A DNA stretch of 64,000 nucleotides from Mycobacterium asiaticum (lineage in GTDB: Bacteria; Actinomycetota; Actinomycetes; Mycobacteriales; Mycobacteriaceae), in NCBI RefSeq assembly GCF_001673315.1, contig NZ_LZLQ01000066.1:35085-99084 (forward strand), read 5' to 3'. The notes under the pieces are model-generated. The model saw only the letters and a program-made list of their open reading frames with translations, was not told the DNA's origin and did no database searches. Positions 16,606 to 24,954 of this stretch are shown here, in pieces. The translations under genes and the position numbers were made by a program. Each line of letters starts with the position of its first letter. Position 1 is the first letter of the stretch.

Positions 16606-18621
16606 TCACAGCACCGCACCGATCGCGTCGAGGTAGGCGTCGGCCATCGCGGCCACGGTGTAATGCGTCTGCATGCGCTCGAAACCGCGCCGTCCGACCT
16701 CCGGCAGTGCGTCGGGGTCGCGCAGGATCTCGGCCAGTTGGTCCCGCCATGCCGTTACCGAAACGGGTTCGACCACGAAACCGGCCTTGCCGAAATCCAG
16801 CATCTCCGGAACGGCGCAAACACCGGATGCGGCCACCGGGACGGCCCTGGCCATGGCTTCCAGAATCACGAGCGGGAAAGCCTCGGAACGGCTTGGCACG
16901 CACAGTAAGTCTGCGTCGGCCAACGCCGGCCCGGGACCCTGCGACCAGCCATGCCACTGGACGCGGTCGCGCAACCAATCCGGCGTACGGGCCTCCAGCT
17001 TCACGCGGTCGGGTCCGTCGCCGAAAATAGAGAGCTTCCAGGGCAGATCTGTCAGGCCGGCGAGCGCCTCGATGAGCAGGTCGGGATTCTTGTGCTCGAC
17101 GATGCGGGACAACATCACCAGGTGCGGTGGCGCGCCGGGCGGGCGCACCCGTCGCGTCGGCTCACCTGCCGAGACCACGCCGTTCGGTGCGACGAAAGGT
17201 TGTCCACGCAGCCGGTGGTGGGGAGTCAGCATCTCCCAATGCCGTTGCGCCAGAACAATGAAGCCATCCGCGCGGCGCATCGCGGCGGTCAGTGGCCGCG
17301 AGTAGACGGGTCCGTCTGCCGCGGGTGGCACGTGCGGGGCCACCAGCCACCGGCGGGCACTGGAGCCTGCCCGCCAGAGAGTCGCGAAACCGGTCTCGGT
17401 ATTGGTGTCACCACTGATCAGCACCGACGGCCCGGCTGGCAGGTCGACCATGGGGGCCCACCACGGCTGTCGCACCACCCGCACACTGTGCGGAATCTCT
17501 TTGATCAGTGGCCCGAAGCGCTGCATGCACACGATGGTGACCGGATACCCGCGGCGGTCCAATTCCGCGGCCAGCAAAGCTTTCTGACGCTCGGCACCGC
17601 CGTAGACGAGGCGATTGGTGGTGATGACGATCGAGGGCTTGCCGGTGCGACGGGCCGCGATGGCGCGCCTGCGTAGGTCGCGTTTGGACCGTTGTATCCG
17701 TTCCAGCAGCGCCGTACCGGCCAGGTACGCGTCGGCGTGATGGACGCTGTCCTGTCGCTCTAGCAGCAGTGCGATGTTGGCCCGCAACAGGTCCCGATTT
17801 CGGAAGCGTTCGACGGTGGAGACCGCCGCGCCGTGCGCCGAGACCGGGTCACCGGCAATCTGGACGGGGGCGGGATTACCGTGGTCGACGTCGAGTTCGT
17901 CAGCCAGCAGAATGCGCCACCCGGCCTCGGTCGCCCGTTGCTGCCAGTCGGTCTCCTCGCCGTAGAGGAAGAATTCTTCGTCGAATCCGCCGATCTGGTT
18001 CCACGCCTGGCGGTTGATGGCCAGACATATCCCGGCCACATAGCCGTCGATGCTCTGGGATTCGGCGGGCTGTTCGCGGTACAGGTGTGAGAGCGGGGTG
18101 CCTCGCAGCCGGTCGGAGTAGCCGGCGGCGGCCACCAGTGCGCGGGTGAGGGTCCGGCGACGCGTGGCGATATCCCACCGTTGTGGGCCGGGGGCACCGA
18201 TGTCCTGAATGAGCGGCGACACCGCAGCCACTCCGGGCCGGTGTAACAGCTCCCGGGTGCGCGTCAGCGGTCCGTTCAGACGCGTGTCGGCGTTGAGCAG
18301 CAGCAGGTCCGTGTCGGCGGGAGTGTGCTCGACCAATGCGTTGAAGGCGCCGCCGAAGCCAAGGTTCACCGGGCCCAGCACCCAATGCACGTCAGGGTGG
18401 CGGGCGGCCAATTCCTCGCGGCCGGGGTATGCGTCCCCGCTGTTCTCGTAGACGTAGACCGGCAATTCCGGGGCGTGCATGGCGAGGCTGGCCAGGCACT
18501 GCTCCACCAGGTCGTGGCTTTTGTAGGTCACAATCAGCGCCGACAGCGGACGCTCGATGCTCATCGAAATAGTCTCGGCTGCAGGCGGTTTCAGATATGC
18601 ACGATCCATCTCGGTTGTCAT
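16606..18621 (-). CDS. Two-domain GT2-GT4 fusion glycosyltransferase
   Basis: 671 residues. The N-terminal GT2 (rhamnosyltransferase/WbbL-like) domain starts SALIVTYKSHDLVEQCLASL, carries the DxD-like LLLLNADTRL and the acceptor region GGFDEEFFLYGEETDWQQR. A linker of about 60 residues leads to a GT4 domain: ITTNRLVYGGAERQKALL, VMLSRIVEHKNPDLLIEAL (donor loop), and CVPSRSEAFPLVILEAMARA (E-x7-E). Two sequential sugar additions by one polypeptide are therefore possible. ATG 18621 overlaps the flippase stop (ATGA); the longer ORF to 18825 would run into that gene. The 53 bases downstream before the C-methyltransferase hold nothing I recognise. Confidence 0.85.
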   Translation of the reverse strand: MTTEMDRAYLKPPAAETISMSIERPLSALIVTYKSHDLVEQCLASLAMHAPELPVYVYENSGDAYPGREELAARHPDVHWVLGPVNLGFGGAFNALVEHTPADTDLLLLNADTRLNGPLTRTRELLHRPGVAAVSPLIQDIGAPGPQRWDIATRRRTLTRALVAAAGYSDRLRGTPLSHLYREQPAESQSIDGYVAGICLAINRQAWNQIGGFDEEFFLYGEETDWQQRATEAGWRILLADELDVDHGNPAPVQIAGDPVSAHGAAVSTVERFRNRDLLRANIALLLERQDSVHHADAYLAGTALLERIQRSKRDLRRRAIAARRTGKPSIVITTNRLVYGGAERQKALLAAELDRRGYPVTIVCMQRFGPLIKEIPHSVRVVRQPWWAPMVDLPAGPSVLISGDTNTETGFATLWRAGSSARRWLVAPHVPPAADGPVYSRPLTAAMRRADGFIVLAQRHWEMLTPHHRLRGQPFVAPNGVVSAGEPTRRVRPPGAPPHLVMLSRIVEHKNPDLLIEALAGLTDLPWKLSIFGDGPDRVKLEARTPDWLRDRVQWHGWSQGPGPALADADLLCVPSRSEAFPLVILEAMARAVPVAASGVCAVPEMLDFGKAGFVVEPVSVTAWRDQLAEILRDPDALPEVGRRGFERMQTHYTVAAMADAYLDAIGAVL

Positions 18622-20156
18622 GGCGTCACCTGTCTCTGGAATAGCGAAGTCAACGTCGACCATTTGACCGGGCCGAACACCATGTTGACGGCGAGATAGG
18701 TTGCCGCAGCGGCAGCCAGCACAAAGATCACCTGCTGACCCGACAGCAGCAACACGATCGCCGCACTGGCTGCTGTCGGAACCAGCAGTCGCACCAGGAA
18801 CCTCACCGGGGTGTGATAACCGCATTGGCTACGCAGTCGCCAACTCGCCAGCGTCATGCCGAACAACTCGGTGCACACCAGGGCGATACCGGCCCCGATG
18901 GCACCGAACTGACTGTCCAGAAAAAGATTCAGCGCCACATTGACGACCAGTGTGGCGACGAACAACCGGAAAAAGAACCGTTGTTCGTGGCTGGCGAACA
19001 AGCCCTGTCCGAGGGTGCCGGTGACGAACCGCAACGAGGCGGCGATGAGCAGCAGCGCCAGGGTCGGTGCGCCCCGACGGACAAAGTCCTGGTCCCCGAA
19101 CAGATTGATCAGTGGCGCGGCCAGCAACGTCCCGACCACAGCCACCGGGAGGGCTACGAAGAACATCAATTCGACACTGCGGCGCAGGAATCCGACGTAG
19201 GCACCGACGTCGCGGGAGTACAGCCCGGTGGCTGTCGACAACGTGGACTTCTGGAAGAAGACAGACAGCGCCTCGGTGTTGAACGCGATGGTATATGCCA
19301 GTCCGTACACGCCGACCTCGACGTGGGTGCTCAACAGGGACAAGATCACGCCGTCGGCGCGCCAATACAGGATCCCGACCACAGCTACACCCATGAGCGG
19401 CAGGCTTTCTCGCAACAGGTCCGCCGACTCACGGGTGGAGAAGACCGGACGCAGCTTGATGTGCCGCGCGGCGGCGGTGCCCTGGATCAGCAGTTGCAGG
19501 ACCGGGGGGATGAGCTGGGCGACCGCGAACCAGATGACACCTTGGTGGGTTGTCACCAGCCAACTGACCGTGGCCAGCGTGCCCAGCCGGCCCGCAACAT
19601 CGGAGATGGCCACCGCGGAGAAACGGACGGTGGACAGGAACACCGGTTCGAAGCGCGTCCGCATGGTCAGCATCAGCAGTTGCCCGGACAACACCACCAG
19701 CATCACGCGCACGTCGGCGTCACGGTAGATGAGCCACCCGATGCCCGCCGCGATTGCTGCCAGTGGAACGCAATACACCAGTGACAGACCGCTGTTGACC
19801 TGAACCAGTCGTTCCAGCTCGCCGCGACCGGACGTCACGCGCCGCACAATCACGGTGCCGATGCCGAGATCGGTCATGCTGGTCCACATGCCGATGAAGG
19901 CCACCGCCACCATCAGCTGGCCATAGCGGTCTGGTCCCAGATAGCGGGCAGTCATCGCCACCGAGACCACCGAGGCCAACATTCCCAGTGCACGGCAAAT
20001 CAACTGGATCGAGAAGGCATGCGCGATCCGCGACTGCGGCACCCCGCCAGGTCCGCCAGGTCCGCCGGGTCCGCCAGGTCCGCCAGGTCCGCCGGGGAGC
20101 TGGGTCTGCTCTGAAGCCCCCGCAGCCGTCGGCTCGATTACGGCGCCGCCATTCAT
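18618..20156 (-). CDS. Wzx-like polysaccharide flippase
   Basis: 512 residues with about twelve to fourteen hydrophobic segments, of the MATE/MOP (PST) type: the first core motif is ARYLGPDRYGQLMVAVAF, as in many Wzx proteins (ARxLGPxxYG). Residues about 20-38 are a Gly-Gly-Pro repeat encoded by 9-bp units; it precedes the first membrane helix and should be cytoplasmic. Role: flip the undecaprenyl- or decaprenyl-linked repeat unit across the membrane. The ATG follows the stop of the WcaJ-like gene directly (TAG then ATG), and its own stop overlaps the GT2-GT4 start by ATGA. Confidence 0.85.
   Translation of the reverse strand: MNGGAVIEPTAAGASEQTQLPGGPGGPGGPGGPGGPGGVPQSRIAHAFSIQLICRALGMLASVVSVAMTARYLGPDRYGQLMVAVAFIGMWTSMTDLGIGTVIVRRVTSGRGELERLVQVNSGLSLVYCVPLAAIAAGIGWLIYRDADVRVMLVVLSGQLLMLTMRTRFEPVFLSTVRFSAVAISDVAGRLGTLATVSWLVTTHQGVIWFAVAQLIPPVLQLLIQGTAAARHIKLRPVFSTRESADLLRESLPLMGVAVVGILYWRADGVILSLLSTHVEVGVYGLAYTIAFNTEALSVFFQKSTLSTATGLYSRDVGAYVGFLRRSVELMFFVALPVAVVGTLLAAPLINLFGDQDFVRRGAPTLALLLIAASLRFVTGTLGQGLFASHEQRFFFRLFVATLVVNVALNLFLDSQFGAIGAGIALVCTELFGMTLASWRLRSQCGYHTPVRFLVRLLVPTAASAAIVLLLSGQQVIFVLAAAAATYLAVNMVFGPVKWSTLTSLFQRQVTP
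20050..20094 (-). repeat. 9-bp tandem repeat encoding Gly-Gly-Pro in the flippase N-terminus
   Basis: Five to six copies of GGTCCGCC(A/G) on the plus strand, read as repeated Gly-Gly-Pro in the minus-strand gene. Because 9 is a multiple of 3, copy-number change would alter tail length without a frameshift. Confidence 0.85.
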
Positions 20157-21668
20157 CTAGTACGCCCCATCGCTGACCAGGACCGCCTTGAGAGTCCTGG
20201 CGATGATGACGAGATCGCCTGCCATGGACCAGTTGTCGACGTAGGACAGATCAAGCCGGACCGAATCCTCCCAGGACAGGTCAGAGCGGCCGCTGACCTG
20301 CCACAAGCCGGTGACGCCGGGCTTGACCAGCAGCCGGCGCTTCACCTCACCGTCGTAGTTCTCCACCTCCCGGCGCAGCGGCGGTCTCGGACCGACGACA
20401 CTCATGTCTCGCTTGAGTACGTTGATGAACTGGGGCAACTCATCGATGCTGTAGCGGCGCAGGATCCGGCCGACGGGCGTGACCCGCGGATCCTGATGGA
20501 TCTTGAACAGCATGCCGGCGGCCTGGTTCAACGGCAGCAAGTGTTCGATCTGCTTGTCCGCGCCGTCAACCATGGTGCGCAACTTCAACATCGTGAACGG
20601 CTGGCCGTCCAGGCCGATGCGCTCGGCGCGATAGAAGATGGGTCCTTTGCTGTTCAGTCTGATCGCCGCCGCGGCCACAATCAGCAGCGGGGCCGTCACG
20701 GCAAGGGCGAACAGCGCGAAGCAGAAGTCGAAGGCGCGCTTCTGAATGCGTTGCGTACCTTCATATTGCGGCTTGTCGACGTGCAACAGCGGGAATCCCG
20801 CGATGGGGCGCATGGTCAATCGCGCCCCGGCGACGTCCATCACCCCCGGTGACACCACCAGGTCGACGTCCAGGGTCTCCAGCTGCCACATCAGTTCGCG
20901 GATCCCGTGCACGCCGAAATGTTCGGTGCGTGTCACGGCTACGGTGTCGGCGCCGCAGTCGTCGAGTGCGGCCACGGCGTGGGTTTCGTCACCGAGGATC
21001 GGGATCTCCCGGTCCTGGACTTTGAGGTTCTCACCGCGCCACGGCCCGTACCCCGGGATGCAGACGCCCACTACGACATACCCGTCTTTCGGGTTGCGCA
21101 GCAGTTCGTGCGCCAGGTGAGCCACTCCGGACCGGTCGCCGATGGCCAGCACCATGGTTTGATAGTGGCCTTGGGAACGCCGGTGCCACACGTACTTTCG
21201 CCACAGATTGCGACTAGCCAGCAAGCCCAGGGTGCCGACGGGAAGAGCGACGGCCAGGTAGCCGCGAGCCAGTTCGATCTTGGCGAGCAGCGTGACCATG
21301 GCGATGATGCCGAACACCGAGAAGGACGCGCTGGCGATGCGCCGGTACTCGTCGATCCCGGCGCCGATGATGCGCGGGGACCTGGTGTGGAACACCGCTA
21401 TCGACGTGAGCCACAGGACGGCAAACAGGCATGAGAACAGTGTCATTACCGGCCCCGGATATCCGGACATGTTGGGGGAGTCTCCGAACCGGGCGAACTG
21501 CGCGAGCGCGATTGCCGCGCAGACGATTATCGAATCGGTGATCCGCAACCGCACGGAATACTGCTGCTGCCAACGCTGTATGGCGCCGACCTGGGGCTCG
21601 TGGACGACGGGCGACCTTGCGGTCTGAGTGTGCAGTGTGGCTGTCATGCTGGCCGCTCCCTCGGTCAT
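20157..21668 (-). CDS. Polyprenyl glycosylphosphotransferase (WcaJ/CpsE-like), initiates repeat unit
   Basis: 503 residues. Four N-terminal membrane helices, a CoA-binding-like Rossmann part (TMVLAIGDRSGVAHLAHELL), another hydrophobic segment (about residues 318-338), then the bacterial sugar transferase catalytic domain: GPIFYRAERIGLDG, FTMLKLRTM, PVGRILRRYSIDELPQFINV, DMSVVGPRPPL, KPGVTGLWQVSGRS. It transfers a sugar-1-phosphate (often Glc or Gal) to the polyprenyl phosphate, the first committed step. ATG 21668 overlaps the WecG stop (ATGA) but has no visible SD; an ATG at 21647 has GAGGGAG 8 bases upstream and could be the real start. Confidence 0.9.
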   Translation of the reverse strand: MTEGAASMTATLHTQTARSPVVHEPQVGAIQRWQQQYSVRLRITDSIIVCAAIALAQFARFGDSPNMSGYPGPVMTLFSCLFAVLWLTSIAVFHTRSPRIIGAGIDEYRRIASASFSVFGIIAMVTLLAKIELARGYLAVALPVGTLGLLASRNLWRKYVWHRRSQGHYQTMVLAIGDRSGVAHLAHELLRNPKDGYVVVGVCIPGYGPWRGENLKVQDREIPILGDETHAVAALDDCGADTVAVTRTEHFGVHGIRELMWQLETLDVDLVVSPGVMDVAGARLTMRPIAGFPLLHVDKPQYEGTQRIQKRAFDFCFALFALAVTAPLLIVAAAAIRLNSKGPIFYRAERIGLDGQPFTMLKLRTMVDGADKQIEHLLPLNQAAGMLFKIHQDPRVTPVGRILRRYSIDELPQFINVLKRDMSVVGPRPPLRREVENYDGEVKRRLLVKPGVTGLWQVSGRSDLSWEDSVRLDLSYVDNWSMAGDLVIIARTLKAVLVSDGAY

Positions 21669-22516
21669 GCGGACGCTGCTTGTGTTGCTGTGCCGGGGGG
21701 TTCGACAACGTCACGGATGGCTGGGCCGGCGTAATAACTGCCGGGGTAGCAGATCAGTTGTGCGCGCGCGGCGCGTAGCAACGCCAATGGTCCCTGCAGC
21801 AGGTAGCGACGGGCCAGTCGGCGCGGTTCGCGGCTCAATCGGTAGAACCACTCCAGTCCGCTGCGCTGCATCCAGGCGGGGGCGCGTCGGGTCATGCCGG
21901 CGAGAAAGTCGATGGCCCCGCCCGACGGCAGAAAAACCCGGGCGCCCGTGGCGTGCCCGTGCCGGTCGACCCACAGTTCCTGGCGTGGCTTTCCCAGGCT
22001 GACCACGAGAATGTCGGTGCGCGCGGCACGGATGGCGGAGCAGAATGTTTCCGCGTCTGATTCGACATCCTCGGGCGTTGGTGCCCACATTCCCGAGACG
22101 ATCAGTGCTGGATAGCGCTCCTGTAGGTATCGCGACAGCAGTTGATGGGTTCGGCTACTGCCGCCGAAGAATCCGACCCGCTGGCCGTTGGCTTCGGCCA
22201 GCGCCAGCACCGCCGGGAGGAGGTCGGCACCGGTGACCCGAGGCCACGGCTTCGCGGTCAACAGTTGCCCGCGCCAGGCGATCGGCATGCCGTCGGCCAA
22301 CAACAGCCAATCCAGCATGCCGTTGGGGGCGGCGCCTGCGGTGCGGAAATGATGCAGATGGTCGAGGTTGACCGATCCCACTGCCAAGCCGCGACCGGAC
22401 CGCGACTGGAGGTGAGAGGCGATGAGCGCCAACACTTCGTCGGCGTCGCAGCGTTCTACGATGCTGCCGCTGACGACCATGCGTACGGCGGCTGCGGGCA
22501 GCGTGTCGTGAGCCAT
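21665..22516 (-). CDS. WecG/TagA/CpsF family glycosyltransferase (GT26)
   Basis: 283 residues. The family core is clear: GSVNLDHLHHF and LLADGMPIAWRGQLL near the N-terminus, the VTGADLLPAVLALAEANGQRVGFFGG block, and VSLGKPRQELWVDRH in the C-terminal half (K/R-Q-E motif). GT26 enzymes add the second sugar to a lipid-linked first sugar. The overlap with the WcaJ-like gene (4 bases) makes sequential action likely. The C-terminus (about residues 225-283) is basic and amphipathic and may attach it to the membrane. Confidence 0.88.
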   Translation of the reverse strand: MAHDTLPAAAVRMVVSGSIVERCDADEVLALIASHLQSRSGRGLAVGSVNLDHLHHFRTAGAAPNGMLDWLLLADGMPIAWRGQLLTAKPWPRVTGADLLPAVLALAEANGQRVGFFGGSSRTHQLLSRYLQERYPALIVSGMWAPTPEDVESDAETFCSAIRAARTDILVVSLGKPRQELWVDRHGHATGARVFLPSGGAIDFLAGMTRRAPAWMQRSGLEWFYRLSREPRRLARRYLLQGPLALLRAARAQLICYPGSYYAGPAIRDVVEPPGTATQAASA

Positions 22517-22552
22517 GTCCGACCTATGCCAGACGTTCGTCGCTGTGGTTGA

Positions 22553-23092
22553 TCATGATGCCTCGCCCGCCAATAGCGGCCAGCTGGCGTCTTTTTCGGA
22601 GATGACCGTGACGGGTAGCGGCCACTCGATCCCGAATTCCGGCTCATTCCAACGGAAGTTCTGCTCGCTGTCCGGCTGGTACGGCCCGCTGATCTGATAG
22701 AGGATCTCGGTGTCATCGGTGAGTGTTTGGAACCCGTGCGCGACGTACGGGGGCAGGAACAGCGCGCGGCGGTTGTCGGCGCTCAACTCCACCATCACGT
22801 GCTTGCCGTACGTCGGCGACTCGGGCCGCACGTCCACGGCGACATCGGCAATTGCACCGCGAATGCAGCGCACCAGCTTGGCCTCGGCGTGTGGTGGCAC
22901 CTGGCGGTGCAGTCCGCGCACCGTGCCGCGAGTCTGGTTGAAGCAGATGCTGGTTTGGGCGACGTCGGGAATCAGCCCGTGCCGGGCGAATTCCGCAGCG
23001 CAGAAAACCCGGGTGAAAAACCCGCGGTGGTCACGGTGTGGCTCGATGTCGACGATCGTCACGCCAGCGACCTGCGTGGGCGTGTATTTCAT
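22553..23092 (-). CDS. dTDP-4-dehydrorhamnose 3,5-epimerase-like (RmlC family)
   Basis: 179 residues, the usual RmlC length, from ATG 23092 with AGGGGG upstream. The cupin core shows RGFFTRVFCAAEF, TVRGLHRQ (His of the catalytic GLHxQ), KLVRCIRGAIADVAVDVR, SPTYGKH, FLPPYVAHGFQTL and ILYQISGPYQP. It should epimerise C3 and/or C5 of a 4-keto-6-deoxy sugar nucleotide. No RmlB/RfbG-type 4,6-dehydratase is encoded in the window, so the keto substrate must come from elsewhere in the genome. It lies between the PIG-L deacetylase and WecG genes, with gaps of 56 and 36 bases. Confidence 0.85.
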   Translation of the reverse strand: MKYTPTQVAGVTIVDIEPHRDHRGFFTRVFCAAEFARHGLIPDVAQTSICFNQTRGTVRGLHRQVPPHAEAKLVRCIRGAIADVAVDVRPESPTYGKHVMVELSADNRRALFLPPYVAHGFQTLTDDTEILYQISGPYQPDSEQNFRWNEPEFGIEWPLPVTVISEKDASWPLLAGEAS

Positions 23093-23148
23093 ACGGATCC
23101 CCCTGTTATCCCCTCGGTATTCGCATTGCGGTGCGATTCGGACATGCG

Positions 23149-23814
23149 CTATGGGTTGCAGTGACCGGCGATCTGACCCAAGACCAGCTTTTCCACCACG
23201 AACGCTTCGGCGTAACGGGATCGGCTCTGGACGCCCCGGATCCGCATGAGGCCGAGAAATGTCTCCTCGTCGAACCAGTCCCGTCCCGTCTGCGACGGAT
23301 AGCACTGCGTCAGAAGGTGTGCCTTCTGCAACCCCGCCTCGGTCGAAACCGGTACGTAAAGCGAGGGATTGGGCAGATCCGACTCCCACTTGAGAATCTC
23401 GTAGCCCAGGACGAGATGCGCGCGAAATTCAGTCGGAATGAGTTCACCGAGTAAGCGATGATCCTGGTGGTGGTCGGCTCGCTGCGGACCGAGTACCAGA
23501 TCCGGTTCGCAACTGCGACGGAACTCGGCGAGCCGGCGCTTGACGGCACCCCAATGCTCCGGCAACCGGCCGTCGGGTAGGTCGGCCACCGTCAACCGCA
23601 CGTCGGCTCGCGGAAAAAACGCGGCGAAGGCGCTCTTCTCCTCGATCTCGCGTTCGGTGCCGGCGCCGGTCAGCACCAGTGCGTGAATAACGAGACCGGG
23701 ACGGGCGCTGGCGATCTGGGCCAGTGTTGCGCCGGCGCCGATGAGGATGTCATCGCAGTGAGCACCGATGACGGCGACCGACCGGACGTCGTCGCCGAAG
23801 GTCATGGGGTTCAT
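23149..23814 (-). CDS. PIG-L family deacetylase
   Basis: 221 residues from ATG 23814, which overlaps the nucleotidyltransferase stop by ATGA. The zinc-binding motif is AHCDD (the family's usual AHPDD with Pro to Cys) in VAVIGAHCDDILIGAGATL, and the second His motif is RADHHQDHRLL. PIG-L enzymes remove N-acetyl groups from GlcNAc-type or other acetamido sugars (compare MshB, PIG-L). Here it probably deacetylates a sugar nucleotide or a lipid-linked unit of the polysaccharide. An ORF extending to 23856 would overlap the upstream gene by 46 bases and is not preferred. Confidence 0.85.
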   Translation of the reverse strand: MNPMTFGDDVRSVAVIGAHCDDILIGAGATLAQIASARPGLVIHALVLTGAGTEREIEEKSAFAAFFPRADVRLTVADLPDGRLPEHWGAVKRRLAEFRRSCEPDLVLGPQRADHHQDHRLLGELIPTEFRAHLVLGYEILKWESDLPNPSLYVPVSTEAGLQKAHLLTQCYPSQTGRDWFDEETFLGLMRIRGVQSRSRYAEAFVVEKLVLGQIAGHCNP

Positions 23815-24608
23815 GCCGGCTGTGCTGTTGGCTGCGCTGTTTCCCAGGCCGCCCACGGGCGGATGCCGCGGTTGTAGTCGGCGTCGAGTTCAGCGCGTTC
23901 CTTGAAGGTGTCGGCCGGCTTCCAGAACCCATCGTGCTGGTAACCCACCAGTCGTCCGGTCCCGGCCAGCGCCATGCAGGCGTCGCCGACCAGGTCGCCG
24001 TTCTCCGGGATCAGGTCGATCACATCTTGACGAAGCACGAAGTAGCCGCCGTTGACCCAGATGGGGAACTTGGCGATCGGTGCTATCTCTTTGATGTCGC
24101 CGTCGGTGCCGACATCCACGCAGTGGAACGACGACTGTGGCGGCACCACGAGCATCGACGCCGAGGCACCGCCGGCGTGGAAGCGTTCAATCATGGTGTC
24201 CAGCGGCGCGTCGGTGAGCACGTCGGCGTAGTTGGCCAGGAAGTACTCGTCGTCACCGAGGTACTTGCGCACTCGTCGCAGGCGCTCGCCAATGGGTGAT
24301 TCCAATCCGGTGTCTACGAACGTGATGGTCCAGTCGGACATGTCGGATTCCAGCAGTTCGACTTCACCGCCGCGCATGACGAAATCATTGGATTCGGTTT
24401 CGCGGTAATTGACGAAGAACTCTTTGACGAGCGCCTGGCCATATCCCAGGCACAGGATGAATTCCTTGTGGCCGTAGTGCGCGTAATAGCGCATCACGTG
24501 CCACAAGAGGGGTCTTGGCCCGACCATTTGCAGCGGTTTGGGGACGAGGTCGCCGTCGGCGCTGCGCATCCGCATGCCGTACCCGCCGCAAAACAATACG
24601 ACCTTCAT
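23811..24608 (-). CDS. Glucose-1-phosphate cytidylyltransferase-like sugar nucleotidyltransferase
   Basis: 265 residues. The nucleotidyltransferase signature is present as LFCGGYGMRMR...VPKP; the later motifs LLWHVMRYY, YGHKEFILCLGYG, KEFFVNY, FVDTG, RLRRVRKYL, WVNGGYFVL and GFWKPADTFKER are as in RfbF-type CDP-glucose synthases. ATG 24608 has GAGGGGGG 6 bases upstream; the frame is open to 24659 but that start has no such site. First gene of the leftward operon, about 102 bases downstream of the predicted transcription start. It would supply the activated sugar. CDP-glucose specificity is inferred from the family only. Confidence 0.82.
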   Translation of the reverse strand: MKVVLFCGGYGMRMRSADGDLVPKPLQMVGPRPLLWHVMRYYAHYGHKEFILCLGYGQALVKEFFVNYRETESNDFVMRGGEVELLESDMSDWTITFVDTGLESPIGERLRRVRKYLGDDEYFLANYADVLTDAPLDTMIERFHAGGASASMLVVPPQSSFHCVDVGTDGDIKEIAPIAKFPIWVNGGYFVLRQDVIDLIPENGDLVGDACMALAGTGRLVGYQHDGFWKPADTFKERAELDADYNRGIRPWAAWETAQPTAQPA

Positions 24609-24716
24609 GTCATGCCCCCCTCGATGGCCGAACGCAATCCGTTTCCCCCAGGCGGCCACTGAGCAGCGGCTGCCGCGACAGCGAACGTTTGGAAACTCAT
24701 CCGCTGCCTGAATCTA

Positions 24717-24744
24717 AGTATACATACTTTTAGAATGAAGTAAA
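24717..24744 (-). promoter_or_regulatory. Promoter with overlapping palindrome for the leftward polysaccharide operon
   Basis: Minus strand: TTTACT (24744-24739), 16 bases, TATACT (24722-24717). The spacer ends in AAAAGTATG directly against the -10. The inverted repeat AAGTAT-N2-ATACTT spans 24716-24729 and overlaps the -10, so a bound repressor would block it. The same AAAAGTATG-TATA arrangement occurs at the PE promoter (26548-26575) and a 14/16 match near 28905. Confidence 0.6.
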
Positions 24745-24826
24745 GCAATTTTGATAACTTTGAGTATGCAGACCGGTTGGATTCGACGAGCGGGGATCGA
24801 CTAGCGATTTGTTTGGTCCCGGGTTG

Positions 24827-24874
24827 ATCAAAACGGCCATCAAAACGGCCATCAAAACGGCCTTCGAAACGGCC
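24827..24874. repeat. Four 12-bp direct repeats between PPE and the polysaccharide promoter
   Basis: Three exact copies of ATCAAAACGGCC (24827, 24839, 24851) and a fourth, TTCGAAACGGCC (24863). They lie about 85-130 bases upstream of the leftward promoter and 80 bases past the PPE stop. The 346-base gap 24609-24954 holds only these repeats, the promoter and the leader. Confidence 0.85.
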
Positions 24875-24954
24875 GATCCGCCGTACACCGAGTGCCGGAA
24901 CACGCCTACCTCGCGCTCCGGACGCCACCGAACCCAGCGTCATCATCGGTCGAC

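Noticed and set aside
16978..18825. Longer starts for the C-methyltransferase and GT fusion genes
   Set aside because: The extensions are frame-shifted copies of neighbouring genes; the stop-start overlaps at 16552 and 18621 mark better starts.
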